64,000 bases of DNA from Talpa occidentalis. Its lineage: Eukaryota > Chordata > Mammalia > Eulipotyphla > Talpidae. A program made the translations under genes and the position numbers. Below are positions 21,640 to 32,385 of this stretch, in pieces; the first letter of the stretch is position 1, and the number at the start of each line of letters is the position of its first letter. The stretch covers positions 63,997,782-64,061,781 of the forward strand of contig NW_023601543.1 in the NCBI RefSeq assembly GCF_014898055.3. Reading direction: 5' to 3'. Under the pieces are notes generated by a model, which was given only the letters and a program-made list of their open reading frames with translations, ran no database searches and was not told where the DNA came from.

Positions 21640-22345
21640 TCTATCATAGGTCGCATTGTATCCCCTGTTCCCCCACTCCCCACCCCAAGTCAATATGTTG
21701 CTGTCCTAAAACTTACCACCTCAGAATTTGACCTTATTTGGAGATTGGGTCTTTGCGGAGGTTACAAGTTAAAGTGAGGTCATCAGGAGGGGCTCTATGA
21801 CTAGTCCCCCTTTAAAAAAAAAAGATGTATTTTATTTATTTATGCATACAAGAACTGGGGTGTAGGCCAGAGGTGCAGGGTGAGAGGATTCACTAGAGAC
21901 AGAGTGGGGAGCAGAACAAGCGGATCTACTGAAATACATTGCTGAGGGAAGTGGCGGGCAAGACAGGAGAGGTCTGCTGCACCATGTGGCTCAGAATTGA
22001 ACTCATGCCTCAATGGGTGGTGATAGCTTGATAGTGCTGAGACTTTAACCCCTGCACCACCAGGGAGGCCTATTTGTGCCTTTTTAAGAAGGGGAAATTT
22101 GGACACAGAGACTGATACCCACAGAGGAAAGATGATGAAGAAACACAGGGAGAAGATGACCACCTATAAGCCAAGGAGAGAGGCCTGCAACAGATGCTCC
22201 CTCACACCCCTCAGAAGGAACCAACCCTGCCAACACCTGATCTTGAACTTCCAGCCTCCAGAACTGTGAGACAATATATTTCCGTTGTTGAAGCCATCTG
22301 TTGTGTGGTGCTTTGTTCTTAGCCCTAGCAAATGATTCCACCCTC
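21640..22345 (+). mobile_element. MLT1 (MaLR) LTR interrupted by a SINE
   Basis: The left part has GAATTTGACCTTATTTGGAGAT, GGGTCTTTGCGGAGGTTACA, GTTAAAGTGAGGTCATCAGG. After the SINE at 21815-22075 it continues with GACACAGAGACTGATACCC, GCCAACACCTGATCTTGAAC, TTCCAGCCTCCAGAACTGTG and AGACAATATATTTCCGTTG, the typical MLT1 end. The insertion order is therefore MLT1 first, SINE later. Confidence 0.85.
21815..22075 (-). mobile_element. tRNA-derived SINE, subfamily A (in MLT1)
   Basis: Antisense copy inside the MLT1. The flanking direct repeats are weak (GTCCCCCTTTA against GTGCCTTTTTA), which suggests an older copy or small changes after insertion. The spacer between GGCC and the A-tail is shorter than in its relatives. 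Confidence 0.88.
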
Positions 22346-22470
22346 CTAGGTGAATTTCTCTTGTTTTTATGGATCCTTCTTCTTGCCTTTGTATTAGTCA
22401 GCTATTGTTACAACAGAGCTGTGTAACAAACCACACCCTGAATCGGGAATATAACCACAAGCATTTTTTT

Positions 22471-22802
22471 TATTTTTTTTTTTTTTTATTTATTTTTTTT
22501 TTTTATAGAGGCATGTTTTATTTATTTATTTATTTGTTTGTTCATTTGTTTTGTTTATACATGCACTGGGTACAGTCAGAAGCGCGGGAGGGTGAGAGAA
22601 TTCACCAGAGCCAGAGCGGGGAGCAGAACAGGCAGAAGGACCGAAGTACACTGCTGAGGGGAGCAGCGGGTGGCAGGAGAGGTCTGCGCACCATGTGGGA
22701 CCCTCCTCCGGTGGCCGGGGAGCAGCCGGGAATCGAACCGGCGCCGCAGAGGCTGCGGGCAGCTTCGCAACCCAGCGCTCTACCGCTGCGCCACCGGGGA
22801 GG
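22471..22802 (-). mobile_element. tRNA-derived SINE, subfamily B
   Basis: Antisense copy of the second SINE subfamily, recognised by TGCACTGGGTACAGTCAGAAGCG in place of the CAAGAACTGGGGTACAGG block and by an extra GTGGCCGGGGAGCAGCCGG. Its A-tail is a long T-rich and TTTA-rich degenerate run of about 90 bases. B-box complement GGAATCGAACC is intact. Both sides carry CACAAGCATTTTTTT. Confidence 0.93.
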
Positions 22803-22820
22803 CCCCACAAGCATTTTTTT

Positions 22821-23083
22821 TAAAGGTTCATTTATTTATGCATACAATAGCTGGGATACAGGCCAGAGATGCAGGGGGTGAAAGGATTCACCAGAGACAG
22901 AGTGGGGAACAGAACAGGCAGACTGACTGAAATACACTGCTGAGGGGAGCAGCGGGCGAGACAGGAGAGGTCTGCTTTGCCATGTGGGTTTCTCTCTGGC
23001 CGGCCGGGGATTGAACTCGTGCTGCAGAGGCTACATTTTGCTTCATAGTGCGGTGCTTAACCCCTTGCGCCACCAGGGAGGCC
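22821..23083 (-). mobile_element. tRNA-derived SINE, subfamily A (same target as neighbour)
   Basis: Antisense copy separated from the previous SINE only by the direct repeat CCACAAGCATTTTTTT. The repeat occurs three times: 22453-22470, 22804-22820 and 23086-23101. Two SINEs therefore inserted one after the other at the same target. Confidence 0.94.
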
Positions 23084-23589
23084 CACCACAAGCATTTTTT
23101 TATACCGTGCATCTGCTGGTCAGCTGGGTTTTGCTCCCAGCTGTGGGTTGGGCTCAGGATGCTCTACTTGTCTTTCATTCTCATTGTGCCATTGGGCTAC
23201 CTGGGGTACTTTCTTCTTATGGTGATGACAGCACAAGACAAGCTCAGTCACACCAGCACACTGTAAGTCTTGGCTCTCACTAGAGTTTGCTAATATCTCT
23301 TTCTTCAAACTAGGTCACATCGTCCAGCACAACATCCATGGCAGGGAGCAGCAGTATAACCTCACCCATCGGCAAAGGGAGAAAGGGGTAGATGTTTATT
23401 AAATTACAGCTCAAATTATCACGTGTCTTAGAAGTGCTCTAGTCTTGGAATGATCTCACATATTCTCTTTTACTTGCCTTGAATGAAGCGCTTTTTCTTA
23501 TAGCACTTATTAGTGTTATCCCATCCTATATATGCTTTTGTGGCATTTCATATGCTTCCTCAAGGCCCTTTCCTTCTTAGTATTCTGCA

Positions 23590-23800
23590 CCAATTAGAAT
23601 GATTTCAACTGCCTAGGACAGAAAATCCAGTTCAACCAGGATTAAACAATAAAGGATGTAATAGCTTAAGCAACTGAAAAATCCAGGAGTTGGCTGAGCT
23701 TCTGGAGCTGTGATCAGGGATCCAACTCCATTTATCTGCCTATCTCTTGGCTCTTTTATGCTGAATAAGTCACCCTGCCTATCCAGTAAGCTGCTTCAGT
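23590..23800 (+). repeat. Unassigned ancient repeat fragment
   Basis: The words GACAGAAAATCCAGTTCAACC, AACAATAAAGGATG and AAATCCAGGAGTTGGCTGAGC with CTGCCTATCTCTTGGCTC are characteristic of a dispersed old repeat, but I do not recall its name. Nothing coding is present. Confidence 0.35.
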
Positions 23801-23814
23801 GTCAATATATAAAG

Positions 23815-24460
23815 TACCATAAATGGATGGAGTAACTTAAAAATGATTTGAGTAGTTATAGAATGGATCAATAAATTGTGGTCTTTTCACACAACAGAAT
23901 AGTAGACAGCAATGAAAATGAGCAAACTCTGAGCTGTGCAACCACATGGAAACTTTCAGAAACATCATGTTGAACAAACAAAGCCAGAGACAAAAGAACA
24001 CATGTTGTACATTTCATTGATATAGAGTTCAAAGCCAGGCAGAACTAATTTATGCTTTTGGAAGCCAGGACAATGGTTAGTCTTGGGGATGCAGGGTCGT
24101 AACCAGAAGACTACCCAGGGGGTCTGGTAATAGCGTGTTTTACTCATCACAGCGGTACTGTAGACATTTGGGAAATGGTCGCATTTCTCTGTGTAAGGCA
24201 GAACGTTCAGTCCACGTACATGCAGACTGCCTGGCCCAGAGATGGCTTGGAGGACCCCTCGCTACAACCAGACAGCCCAGGCATTGAGAACAGATTTCAG
24301 ATGTCACAAAATGCTAGGGGGCTTCAGGCCTGCTGGTCATACTCCTTGGTGTCTTGATCTGGCTGGTGACACGGGTATAAGTTTGTGAAAAGCCACCAAG
24401 CTGTACATTTGTGATATGCATACAGCTCTTTACGTACATTTTGCTTCAGTTACAAGTTTA
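23815..24460 (+). mobile_element. Old L1 3' end interrupted by another repeat
   Basis: It starts with TTATAGAATGGATCAATAAATTG and GGTCTTTTCACACAACAGAAT, then GAAAATGAGCAAACTCTGAGC, CAACCACATGGAAACTTTC, AAACATCATGTTGAACAAA (ORF2 end to 3' region of old L1s). The end has GTGACACGGGTATAAGTTTG and CAAGCTGTACATTTGTGAT. The unassigned repeat at 24137-24322 lies inside. Confidence 0.75.
24137..24322 (+). repeat. Unassigned dispersed repeat, copy 2
   Basis: The plus strand matches the minus strand of 19965-20190 (see there). It sits inside an old L1 3' end, so it moved or was copied after that L1 decayed. Both edges run into old-L1 words, and no clean target duplication is visible. Confidence 0.7.
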
Positions 24461-24469
24461 TTTAATAAT

Positions 24470-24868
24470 CACCACTGGATGCTGGGTGCAGAATACCCAG
24501 GTGCGCGGTAAGGGTAGAACAGGCAGACTTGTGAGGAGGCTGATGCCACAGCTCAGTGAATAACAAAGCCAGAAGGTGAAGCAGGAAGCAGTTGCTCCCC
24601 TGGGCTACCAGCGAGGAAAGAGGAAGGGGATAAGGAGCGAGGGAGGTGAATGGCCAGGAGAAGGCAGACTGTTGTGCCCAGAGCACCAGGAATTCACTGA
24701 GGGAGAAGCTGTGGATGGCAGCCTGCCGCTCACAGCCAGTATCTTCTGGGGACCTTGTCAGGAAGTGACAGTGGATTATTTTATCTGACCCTGAATGGCA
24801 TTTCTTAGAGATTTTACATCCCCGTTAGTAGTGGCTGAAAGTTCCAATTTCTCCAGATGATGTTAATA
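24470..24868. other. Unassigned sequence
   Basis: No gene or repeat family is recognised. Purine-rich blocks lie at 24600-24720. Confidence 0.4.
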
Positions 24869-24869
24869 C

Positions 24870-25110
24870 TTGGTGTGGTTGAAGAATCTTCTTAAAGCAT
24901 AAATCATACCATGGTTCTGCCTTGTTCTGCCTTCCAATGACTTCTTGTTACATTTAGAATAAAATCCTAACTTTTGACATGGCCTCTAAGGCCCTGTCTA
25001 TTTCTCCAGAGGGCAAGCTTGGTCTTGCCCAGGACATTTGCACCTGCTCTCTCTTCATGTCCAGAGTGTTGCCTGTTTGCCTCTTCTCATCATATAAGAC
25101 TCAGTGTGTT
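24870..25110 (+). mobile_element. L2 LINE fragment
   Basis: L2 words are CCAATGACTTCTTGTTACATTTAG, AATAAAATCCTAACTTTTGAC, GCCTCTAAGGCCCTGTCTAT, GGACATTTGCACCTGC and TTCATGTCCAGAGTGTTGCC. The next L2 piece (26270-26530) may belong to the same element, separated by family X and a young L1. Confidence 0.7.
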
Positions 25111-25391
25111 TTGACTATTTTTGTTGCATAACAAACCATTCCCAAACAGGGGCAAAACCCAAGACTTTTATGCTCAAGGGTTTTGAGAGTCAGGAGTTCA
25201 GATAGGGTATAGTAGACAGCGTGTTTCTTCTCCTCCATGAGTTGAGCCTCAGCTGAGAAGACACAAAGTCTGGGGTGACCTGTCGCCGGGGCCTGGACTT
25301 GTCTGAAGACTGTGGTACCAGCACTGGGAAGACTCAAACACTCAGTCATCTGGGGCAGCTGCCAGAGCACCGACACATGGCCCCTCTCTTT

Positions 25392-26003
25392 TTTTTTTTA
25401 ATTAATTAATTTATTTTTATATTCCCCATGCAATTGCAACCCCCTGATTTTGACCTCAATCCCTCCTCCCCCCTCCCCAAAGTGTGTATCTGGTTCATAG
25501 TTGTTTGTTGATTTTGATTTTTTTCTTTCTTATTGTTATTCTTTTTCCTGGTCCCTTATTTAGGTTTTCTAGATTCCTGCTATGAGCGAGACCATCCGGT
25601 ATTTTTCTTTTTCTTTATGGCTTATTTTGCTGAGCATGATCCCTTCCAGCTCCGTCCATGTTGCTGCAAGCTGCATGTGTTTATCTTTTTTGAATGCTGA
25701 GTAATATTCCATGGTGTGTATGCACCACATCTTCTTGATCCAGTCATCTATTTTTGGGCATTTGGGTTGTTTCCAAAGCTTAGCTATTGTAAATAGTGCT
25801 GCTATAAACACAGGGGTGCAGGTGTTCTTTGGAATTGATGTTTCTGTGTCCTTTGGGTAAATACCTAGGAGTGGAATTGCTGGATCCTATGGAAGCTCTA
25901 TGTTTAGTAGGTCCAAAAATCTCCAAACAGCTCTCCATAGTGGTTGGACCAGTTTGCACTCCCACCAGCAGTGCAGGAGAGTTCCTTTCTCTCCACATCC
26001 TCG
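25392..26003 (-). mobile_element. Young 5'-truncated L1, antisense
   Basis: The element is an L1 3' end with the ORF2 terminus and a short 3' untranslated region ending in an AAATTAATTAATT-like A/T tail. It is flanked by a perfect 17-base duplication, ACATGGCCCCTCTCTTT, at 25375-25391 and 26004-26020. The intact duplication and the open ORF2 end indicate a recent insertion. Confidence 0.96.
25569..25811 (-). pseudogene. L1 ORF2p C-terminal remnant
   Basis: The 80-residue reading frame matches the C-terminal end of mammalian LINE-1 ORF2 protein. It contains MFIAALFTIAKLWKQPKCP, DDWIKKMW, HTMEYYSAFKK and a WTELEGIMLSK block, followed by a stop. In full L1s this end lies after the endonuclease and reverse transcriptase domains, both of which are missing here, so the fragment is inert. 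The first methionine is an internal residue of ORF2, not a real start. Confidence 0.88.
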
Positions 26004-26269
26004 ACATGGCCCCTCTCTTTGCTTGGGCTTCCTCACAACATGGCCAACGTAGACTCGTCAGACTTCTTACACAAGAACTCAGGGCTCTGGGATGAATGCT
26101 CTGGGGAACAAAGCAGCAGCTCCAGGGCCTTTTGTTACCTGTCTTTGTCTGCCACACTCTATTGGTCAAAGTAGTCACGAGGGGAGGGGACATAGACCCA
26201 CCTCTCAATGGGAGGAAGGTTAAGGAATTTTGTGACCATTTTTTAAAAAACACTATCAAGTTAAATGTC

Positions 26270-26530
26270 CTCCCCCAGCCACATCACCTAGATGTAGCCC
26301 CGTTCCAGCTTTCCCACATTACTCCATTTTATCTTCTTTGTAGCACTTATCAGCTCCTGAAGTTAGCCCTTTAATTTATGACCTGCTTATTTTCTGTCTT
26401 CCACCATTGGAATAGAAGTTCTGGGTGGGAACAACCTTGTATATTTTTTCTTCACCCTTTTATATCACTGGTGGCTAGAGCAGTGTCTGAAACATAGTGG
26501 GTGCCCAGTAAATACTTGTTGAAAAAAAAT
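26270..26530 (+). mobile_element. L2 LINE 3' end
   Basis: L2 words are TGTAGCACTTATCAGCTCCTG, CCACCATTGGAATAGAAGTTC, TCACTGGTGGCTAGAGCAGTG and TGGGTGCCCAGTAAATACTTG followed by TTGAA. This is the usual L2 terminus. Confidence 0.82.
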
Positions 26531-28928
26531 GTTTCCATGATAAGCAATACAGGTTATTCTGTGAGCACAGAGGGCAACTTCCCGGGGGCGTCCAGTAAAG
26601 GCTTCCTGGAGGAGGGGACACAGCTGAGCTCTGAAGGCCCCAGAGCTGTAGAGTGGGTGGGGAGAGATTGTGTGTTCCAGATGGAGAGATCAGCACATGT
26701 GAAGGTGCTGGCACCTGGCACGTGGGACCTGGCCAGGGAGGCTCCAGTACGAGCCTGGGATGACTTGTTTGGTGCATGCGGGGGAGCTACTGGGGAGAAA
26801 AGAAGGTGGAGGGGTGGTGTGGGGGGCAGGCCAGAAGAGTACACAAGGCAAGTCGGGCCTTGCTCCTAAGGGCCGTGGAAAGCCCCATGAATAATTTTAA
26901 GCTGATATTAAATGACGGGATCAGATGAGCTTTTATCCAAAGGTCATTTCTTACAGCTGGAGTGTTTTCCCATGGGTGGCAGGGTATCCAGGGGGGGTGC
27001 TGGAAACAAGGCCTTGCAAGCAGCCCTCCATCCCTGCTCCCCTCTTGGGCCCTCATTAAGCTGTCGGCATGCCTGTTTGGCTGCAGCAAAGGTCCAGGTG
27101 GTCCAGGTCTAGAAACCCACATCCCAGGCCTCCTAGGGATAGGCCAAGTGGAAGTTCATCTCTTAGTTTCACCGAAGTAGAGAGGGAAGGCCATAGACAG
27201 AGAGAGGCCTAAGGCCTTGATGATAATCCTCTACAATATCAAGAAACCCAACATCACCCAAGTGAAGTCTGAGGTGTCTGGGGCTTGCTTCAACATGGGG
27301 TTGGGGTAAGAATGAGGCTGGACCGGCCCTGGGCTGCAGGTGGTTGACGGTGGTGACGTCATGATGGTTCCTGCACCAGGCTTACATGCGTTTGAGAATC
27401 TCCATAATAAAAAGTTAAGGAAGACAGCACCCGCCCCCGCCCCCACCCCACACACACTTAATGAAATCACGGTCTCCCCTCCTCTGGCTTCCTTTTCAAA
27501 AAACCATTGTGTTGGGTACACTCTGTCCCAATAACTTTAAAAGCAATCTCTTTTGACCGTAATGTCAGGATAACAGCAAGGTTATTAGCCACTCACACAG
27601 GATGTGAAAGCAGCAATCTTGTTGTTCAACTTATTGTAGTGACTTAATGGTCATGTATTTTATCCTGAAGCATGGAAAATGAATATTGAAAGTGTATACT
27701 CCAACACAAAAGCTATTATTTTTAACAGTCAACTTTACGTAGAGTACAGAAGTGTTGCCTTTCATAGGGCAAGTTGGGAGACTAAACTTTATTGTTTCAG
27801 AGGATTTAGGAACAGTCTCTAGAGCCAAAGGCAGTGCCTTTTTATCCAGCTGAGAGCACCTTGGCTCCTTGAGACAGAGTTTCTGGCTGTGTGGAGAGAT
27901 AGTGGCAGCAGCGTTTCTACAGTGAGCTCTAGGTCCACACTGATGAGATCGCAACACCTGTGTTTGGATGTGCCTTTTCCAACAGGGCCACCAGTTTCAA
28001 CATGGCTGCCAGTTTCAACATGGCCGGCAAGTAGTGTTCTTGAGCTCCCACCAGGAACTGCTGTTGTTTTCAGAATTCTGAGGGGGAAATGCTACTCAGG
28101 TTGTGAGGAACTACTCATCTGAAGGAGAGTTCCAGTAGGTTTGTGCACATGAGCACAGAGAGACATACTCCTGTGGAGTGACTGGAGGAAAGAGGTTAGG
28201 TTGAAGTTCTAGAATGAAACACAGCCAGCCAAAGTCATGAGACTGACTATTCTGGCTCTGTGGGTTTCACTGCCAGTTGGCGGTTTGAAGACATCGCAGC
28301 CAGGACTTTCCCAGAGATAGACTATTTTAGGAGTGAGGGGTGACAAATTGTTTCATTGAGACCCACAAATGCTGGTTAGGTGGGGGTGGAAGAAGATGAC
28401 TCCAGGGGCAGAATCAGACTGTAGGAGGTGAACTGAGGTTGCCTCCAACTGTAGGCTGCCTCTCTGACAGGCCAGTAGGGAGCCGGGTGACCTTAGGGGC
28501 AAACGTGAAGGCAAACCTCAGTGCAGGGGCTTCTGGGAACAGAGGAGTGCAGAGGTCTAGAGGTTCATGGTTCCTACCCCCTAAGTGGACACTGAGGGTA
28601 GGCTAAAGGCCCTACTCAGGATTTTTGAGGTTAGGGAAGGCCGTCAGAAGGCTCACAAATACTTTGTAGCCTGGGATTGGCAGTGTGGGACTCAAGGGCT
28701 ATTCATGGGGTGGGAGGCTCCACTGTGTCCTGACAAACTCCAGTGTGCTCACGTGCCCTGGCAGCAGTCATGGCAGAGGCCGGAGGTACTTTTTGGCCCT
28801 CTTCCTGCCTCATTTGCTCATAGGGAAGCCGTACTTCTCCCAGGACACCTGCTGCAGCTGGGGCTCAGGGGCGAGGTTCCCAAAGAAAGGCAACTCAGAT
28901 TATTGTCTTCCCTTCAGCAGGCACTATC
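26531..28928. other. Largely unassigned; one old repeat fragment
   Basis: 26590-26935 resembles the unassigned repeat of 18690-18855. A C-rich CCCGCCCCCGCCCCC block lies at about 27430-27450, and 27530-27830 is AT-rich. A tandem of GTTTCAACATGGC words (28004 and 28013) is near 28000. No gene is supported; the open frames at 28585-29083 overlap and have no domain. Confidence 0.4.
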
Positions 28929-28929
28929 C

Positions 28930-29500
28930 TGAGTCAGATCATAACATGATCCAGCTCAAAGTCCTCTATGTTCCCCATTTCACTCAGATAAAAGGTCAAA
29001 TCCTTACTCTGACTGACAAGACCTTTTCTAACAGGACCCCTTCCCCTTACTTCTCTGACCTCATGTCTCACCTTCCACCCTGACCGGCCTCCAGTCACAA
29101 CAGCCTCATTGTCATCCCTGGAACACACCAGACACACTCCCACCTCAGGGCCTTTGCACTGGCTATTGCCTCTGCCTGGCATGCTTTCCCCCCAGATAGC
29201 CTTCCAGCTTGCTTCCTCACCTGATTAAGTCTCCTCCCCATGGAGGCCTTCCCCAACACCCTATGAAATGCCAAGTCCCATGCCTATTTCCTGCGCTCCC
29301 CTCTACAGCTGTTACCATCCATCGCAATGCCACACATCCAGTGGGTTTTTGTTTATTGTCATCTCCCTTCATTCAAACAGAAGCTCTAAGCAGCGGGCAC
29401 TTCTCATCTCTTTCATCCGCTGCTCCATCCTCGGAGTTCAAAACAGCGCTCGGCACATAGAGGCACGTGCTACATACTTGAGGGAATGAATGGATGAATG
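28930..29500 (+). mobile_element. L2 LINE, long 3' segment
   Basis: It has the L2 order CCAGCTCAAAGTCCTC, TCCTTACTCTGACTGAC, AAGACCTTTTCTAAC, CAGGGCCTTTGCACTGG, CTGCCTGGCATGCTTTCC, GGCCTTCCCCAACACC, AACAGAAGCTCTAAGCAGCG and GAGGGAATGAATGGATGAATG. It is one of the longer L2 pieces in the window. Confidence 0.85.
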
Positions 29501-30045
29501 GCTGAGCGCAATCACCCCAGCCCTGAGCAAATTTTCCTCTGCCTCCCTTCTCTTGTCTCTCTCTGCCAGGCTGCTTGTCACTGCCCCTTCTGTGCTGGCT
29601 GCCCCCACATGTGCCCTCCATCTCTCTCCTGACGCTGCTTCCTGCAGGCCCCTGACAGCCCACACGCTCAGTCCCTGGGCACTCCCCACCTCCCTACCTT
29701 GCCCTCTGCCCCTGCGCCTCTGCTCACTGTTCCTCTGGGTCCCCTCCTCCTGGCCTGAAGGTGTCGTCTGCCTCCTACTCCCATTTCCTAGCGCTTCCTC
29801 CCTTCAGAGATCTCCTCAATCCAAATGAACAAGGAAAAGCCCAACAGCCAAGTGCATGGATTAAAGAGAAAAAATAAAGCCTAGCTTGTCAGTTTCTTTC
29901 CAGCTCAGCTTCTGCCCACTCTTCCTGTCTCTACTGTTGGCATACCCATCTCCCTGGGTGTTCAAATTGAAGACCAGCATCATCTTTGGTGCCCTGATCT
30001 TATCGCCCTGTGAGGTCCTGCTGCATTTGTCACCTCCTTTGCTCT
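29501..30045. other. Pyrimidine-rich sequence, possible further L2 remnants
   Basis: The tract is C+T-rich with CTGCC words, which may be an adjacent L2 internal region (29900-30045 continues after the SINE to about 30440). The open frame at 29490-29828 reflects this composition and has no domain. Confidence 0.35.
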
Positions 30046-30322
30046 CTTTTTTTAAAAAAAGATTTATTTATTTATGCATACAAGAGCTGGGGTACAGGCC
30101 AGAGATGCGGGGGTTGAGAGGATTCACCAGAGACAGAGTGGGGAACAGAACAGGCAGATTGACCAAAGTACACTGCTGAGGGGAGCAGCGGGTGAGACAG
30201 GAGAGGTCTGCTGTGCCATGTGGGTCGCTCCCTGGGGGCTGGGGATCGAACTCATGCTGCAGAGGCTGCGGACAGCTTCATAGGTTGAATCTTAACCCCT
30301 TGCGCCACCAGGGAGGCCCCGT
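30046..30322 (-). mobile_element. tRNA-derived SINE, subfamily A
   Basis: Antisense copy with an intact B-box complement (GGGGATCGAACTC). The flanks are CCTTTGCTCT at 30036-30045 and CCTCTGCTCT at 30323-30332. Confidence 0.93.
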
Positions 30323-30439
30323 CCTCTGCTCTTTGAATATCTTCCCTCCTCTATTCTCAGGCCACTGCCCTGATCCAGGTCTTCCTCACCCTTCCCCTGG
30401 GAGATCTGAAAAACCGTGACATGGGGCCCTCTGCGGCCA

Positions 30440-30985
30440 GTGAGAGTCTCCAGAAACCACATGGGATCCAACTGCCCTGAATGGGGGAAGCGGAGGTCTA
30501 GCCAAGAAACTGCTCTAGGTATTTAAACATAGGAATTGAATCCAGGAAACTGACTTCACAGATGCTGGAGGACCTGAAGAGTCAAACAGAGCCCAGTGAG
30601 GTATCTTAGACAGACGCCAACGATGCAGAGATTCAATTGGAAGGCCAGAGGGAGAGACAATGTTCTGGGAGCCTGGGGGCTGGAGTTGGTTAACAGAAGC
30701 TGGAGCCACAGAGAAGACATGGGAGAAGCAACCGATGCTGGAAATGGTGCCCAGGGTAGAGACAGTGGGGAGAACCACCCTGCTTTCTCCCTTTTCCTGC
30801 CCCTCAATCTTCTCCCCCTCCCCCATTTCTCATCGGCTGAACCTCGATAGAGGCCAGCACAGCAAAGCAGCCTGAGAGATGTAGTTCCCTGGTGTACTGA
30901 GAGCAGCAAGACAAGGGCAGGGAGTGGATCTGAGTGGAGCCTGACGAATGACTATCCATGCTCCCTGGCGCAGAAGCCTTCTGTA
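30440..30985. other. Unassigned sequence
   Basis: No repeat or gene recognised. Short open frames on both strands overlap each other. Confidence 0.4.
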
Positions 30986-30989
30986 GTTC

Positions 30990-31515
30990 TTCCACAGAAT
31001 AAACTGCAAACTCCTCAGTTTTTCTGTATGCTCTGGGTCCCTGCTGTCTGCTTTGCCGGCCTGACCTGCCATATCCTTGCGTGCTTACAGAAGGCCAGAG
31101 ATGTTGATACCCCTGCTGCGAGCTTCTGCCCCCTCTGTGCCTTCCTCACTCAGTGCCCTCTGCCAGAAGGATTTCCTTTCCAGCAATGCTTGTGCTATCT
31201 CACCCAGACCTTAATGCCCAGGAGAAATGCCACCTCCTCCATGAAGCCTTCCAGCCCATCCCTTCCACACACACACACACACATAGACACACACACACAC
31301 TCTGTTCTTTCTCCTTTCCCAGCACTTCCTGCATTTGTGCTTCGCCTCGTTTTTCTCTGTATCATAGTTATTAATGGGCTTGTCTCAGCTCCCTCATTAG
31401 ACTGCAGGCTTCCTTAAAGGCTTGTTCAAAATGAAGCCTCCACAGCCCCCAACATGCAGCGCCCTGCACCTAGGAAGTGCTCACCGCATTTTAGTTTAAT
31501 GAATGAACAAATAAG
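30990..31515 (+). mobile_element. L2 LINE segment with (CA)n
   Basis: L2 words are AGTTCTTCCACAGAATAAACTGC, TATGCTCTGGGTCCCTGC, TGAAGCCTTCCAGCCC, TTAGACTGCAGGCTTCC and TAGGAAGTGCTCACCG with TTTAATGAATGAAC at the end. A CA microsatellite (31266-31300, interrupted by TAGA) lies inside it. Confidence 0.75.
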
Positions 31516-32234
31516 TAGCAAGCAACACATCAGCAGGTAGCAATGCCTAGTCAGTGCAGGGGAATTAATTTTGACTTTTTGACAATCCATGCCTTTGGGG
31601 GTGTGTGACAAGGCCGGGGAGAAGCGAGCTGGGGAGCCATTCAGGGCGGGGAGCAGATGTCCACATTCTGCCTTGTTATTACTTCAGCTTATTGTTCCAC
31701 GTTTTTTCTTTTAGAGAGAAAAGAATCCGCCCATGTTTTCATGTTGTTCTCATTGAAATACACCCACAGGCTTTGAAATGAACCCACTGGTGAAGTGCAA
31801 GGAAGAGAGGGCGGCTCGTTTGTTTCTTCACCGTGGTTTGGTGCAGCAGCTTGTGAGCTGGGGCTCCCTGGGGCTCCAGCGCAGAAGCCCCAGGCGGGCG
31901 GGGCGGGTGGCTGTGGACTGTCCAAGTCAGAGAACCGAGTCAGAGGAACGGGTGGTGAGCACTGCCCTGGGGGAATGCTCCAGGTGGGGGGAAGCTTGGG
32001 CGCTGGAGCCCTGAAAATGTGTCTTTGAATTCATGTTTGTAGGGAAGCATTTTCCTAGTGCTTCCGTTTTTCAGGAGGAGAGGCCCTTAGGGAGTTGCAG
32101 CCGTAAGAAGGGGGTGCGGGCGTGAACTGGGCGTGGGGAAGAGAGGTAGCTTGGTGTTGGGGTCCCTACTGTAGGGTGTTTATTCATGAATTCATTTGTT
32201 CTTTCATACGTGTAGTGACGGAACCGAGGGTCCA
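31516..32234. other. Unassigned, mostly unique sequence
   Basis: 31680-31790 is AT-rich with AAAGAATCC and CTTATTGTTCC (SOX-like) words. 31800-32000 is GC-rich. The two open frames at 31778-32028 overlap each other and have no domain. Confidence 0.4.
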
Positions 32235-32385
32235 CCAGAATAAGACTTTTGGAGCAAGTCTAAGTCCCTCATTTTGGAAATGAAGGTTCAGGGAGGTCAT
32301 GTGACCGGCTCAGTCACACAGCTGCTTTCCAGCAGTGTAGGATTTGAACTGGGGTCTCCTGCCTCCCAGTCAGGTGCTCTCAGGG
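32235..32385 (-). repeat. MIR
   Basis: The reversed core reads TTTTGGAAATGAAGGTTCAGGG, GTCATGTGACCGGCTCAGTC, ACACAGCTGC and GATTTGAACTGGGGTC. Confidence 0.7.

Larger units (their letters stand above)
22385..23450 (+). repeat. Unassigned ancient repeat (family X) split by two SINEs
   Basis: The left end has TTGTTACAACAGAGCTGTGTAACAAACCACACC, and the right part restarts at 23101 with GTGCATCTGCTGGTCAGCTGG and GGGCTCAGGATGCTC. The words (GTAACAAACCAC, CAGCTGGG) recur at 25112, 41465 and 57709, so they mark one old mammalian repeat family. I cannot name it with confidence. The SINEs at 22471-22802 and 22821-23083 sit inside it. Confidence 0.5.
25112..26255 (+). repeat. Unassigned ancient repeat (family X) split by a young L1
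   Basis: The left part (25112-25391) has GACTATTTTTGTTGCATAACAAACCATTCC. The right part (26004-26255) has CTATTGGTCAAAGTAGTCACGAGG and GGGACATAGACCCACCTC. The same order occurs at 41465-41965. The L1 at 25392-26003 interrupts it. Confidence 0.55.

Noticed and set aside
22369..22881. 170-codon open frame
   Set aside because: It covers family X and the two stacked SINEs. The hydrophobic part is the T-rich SINE tail.
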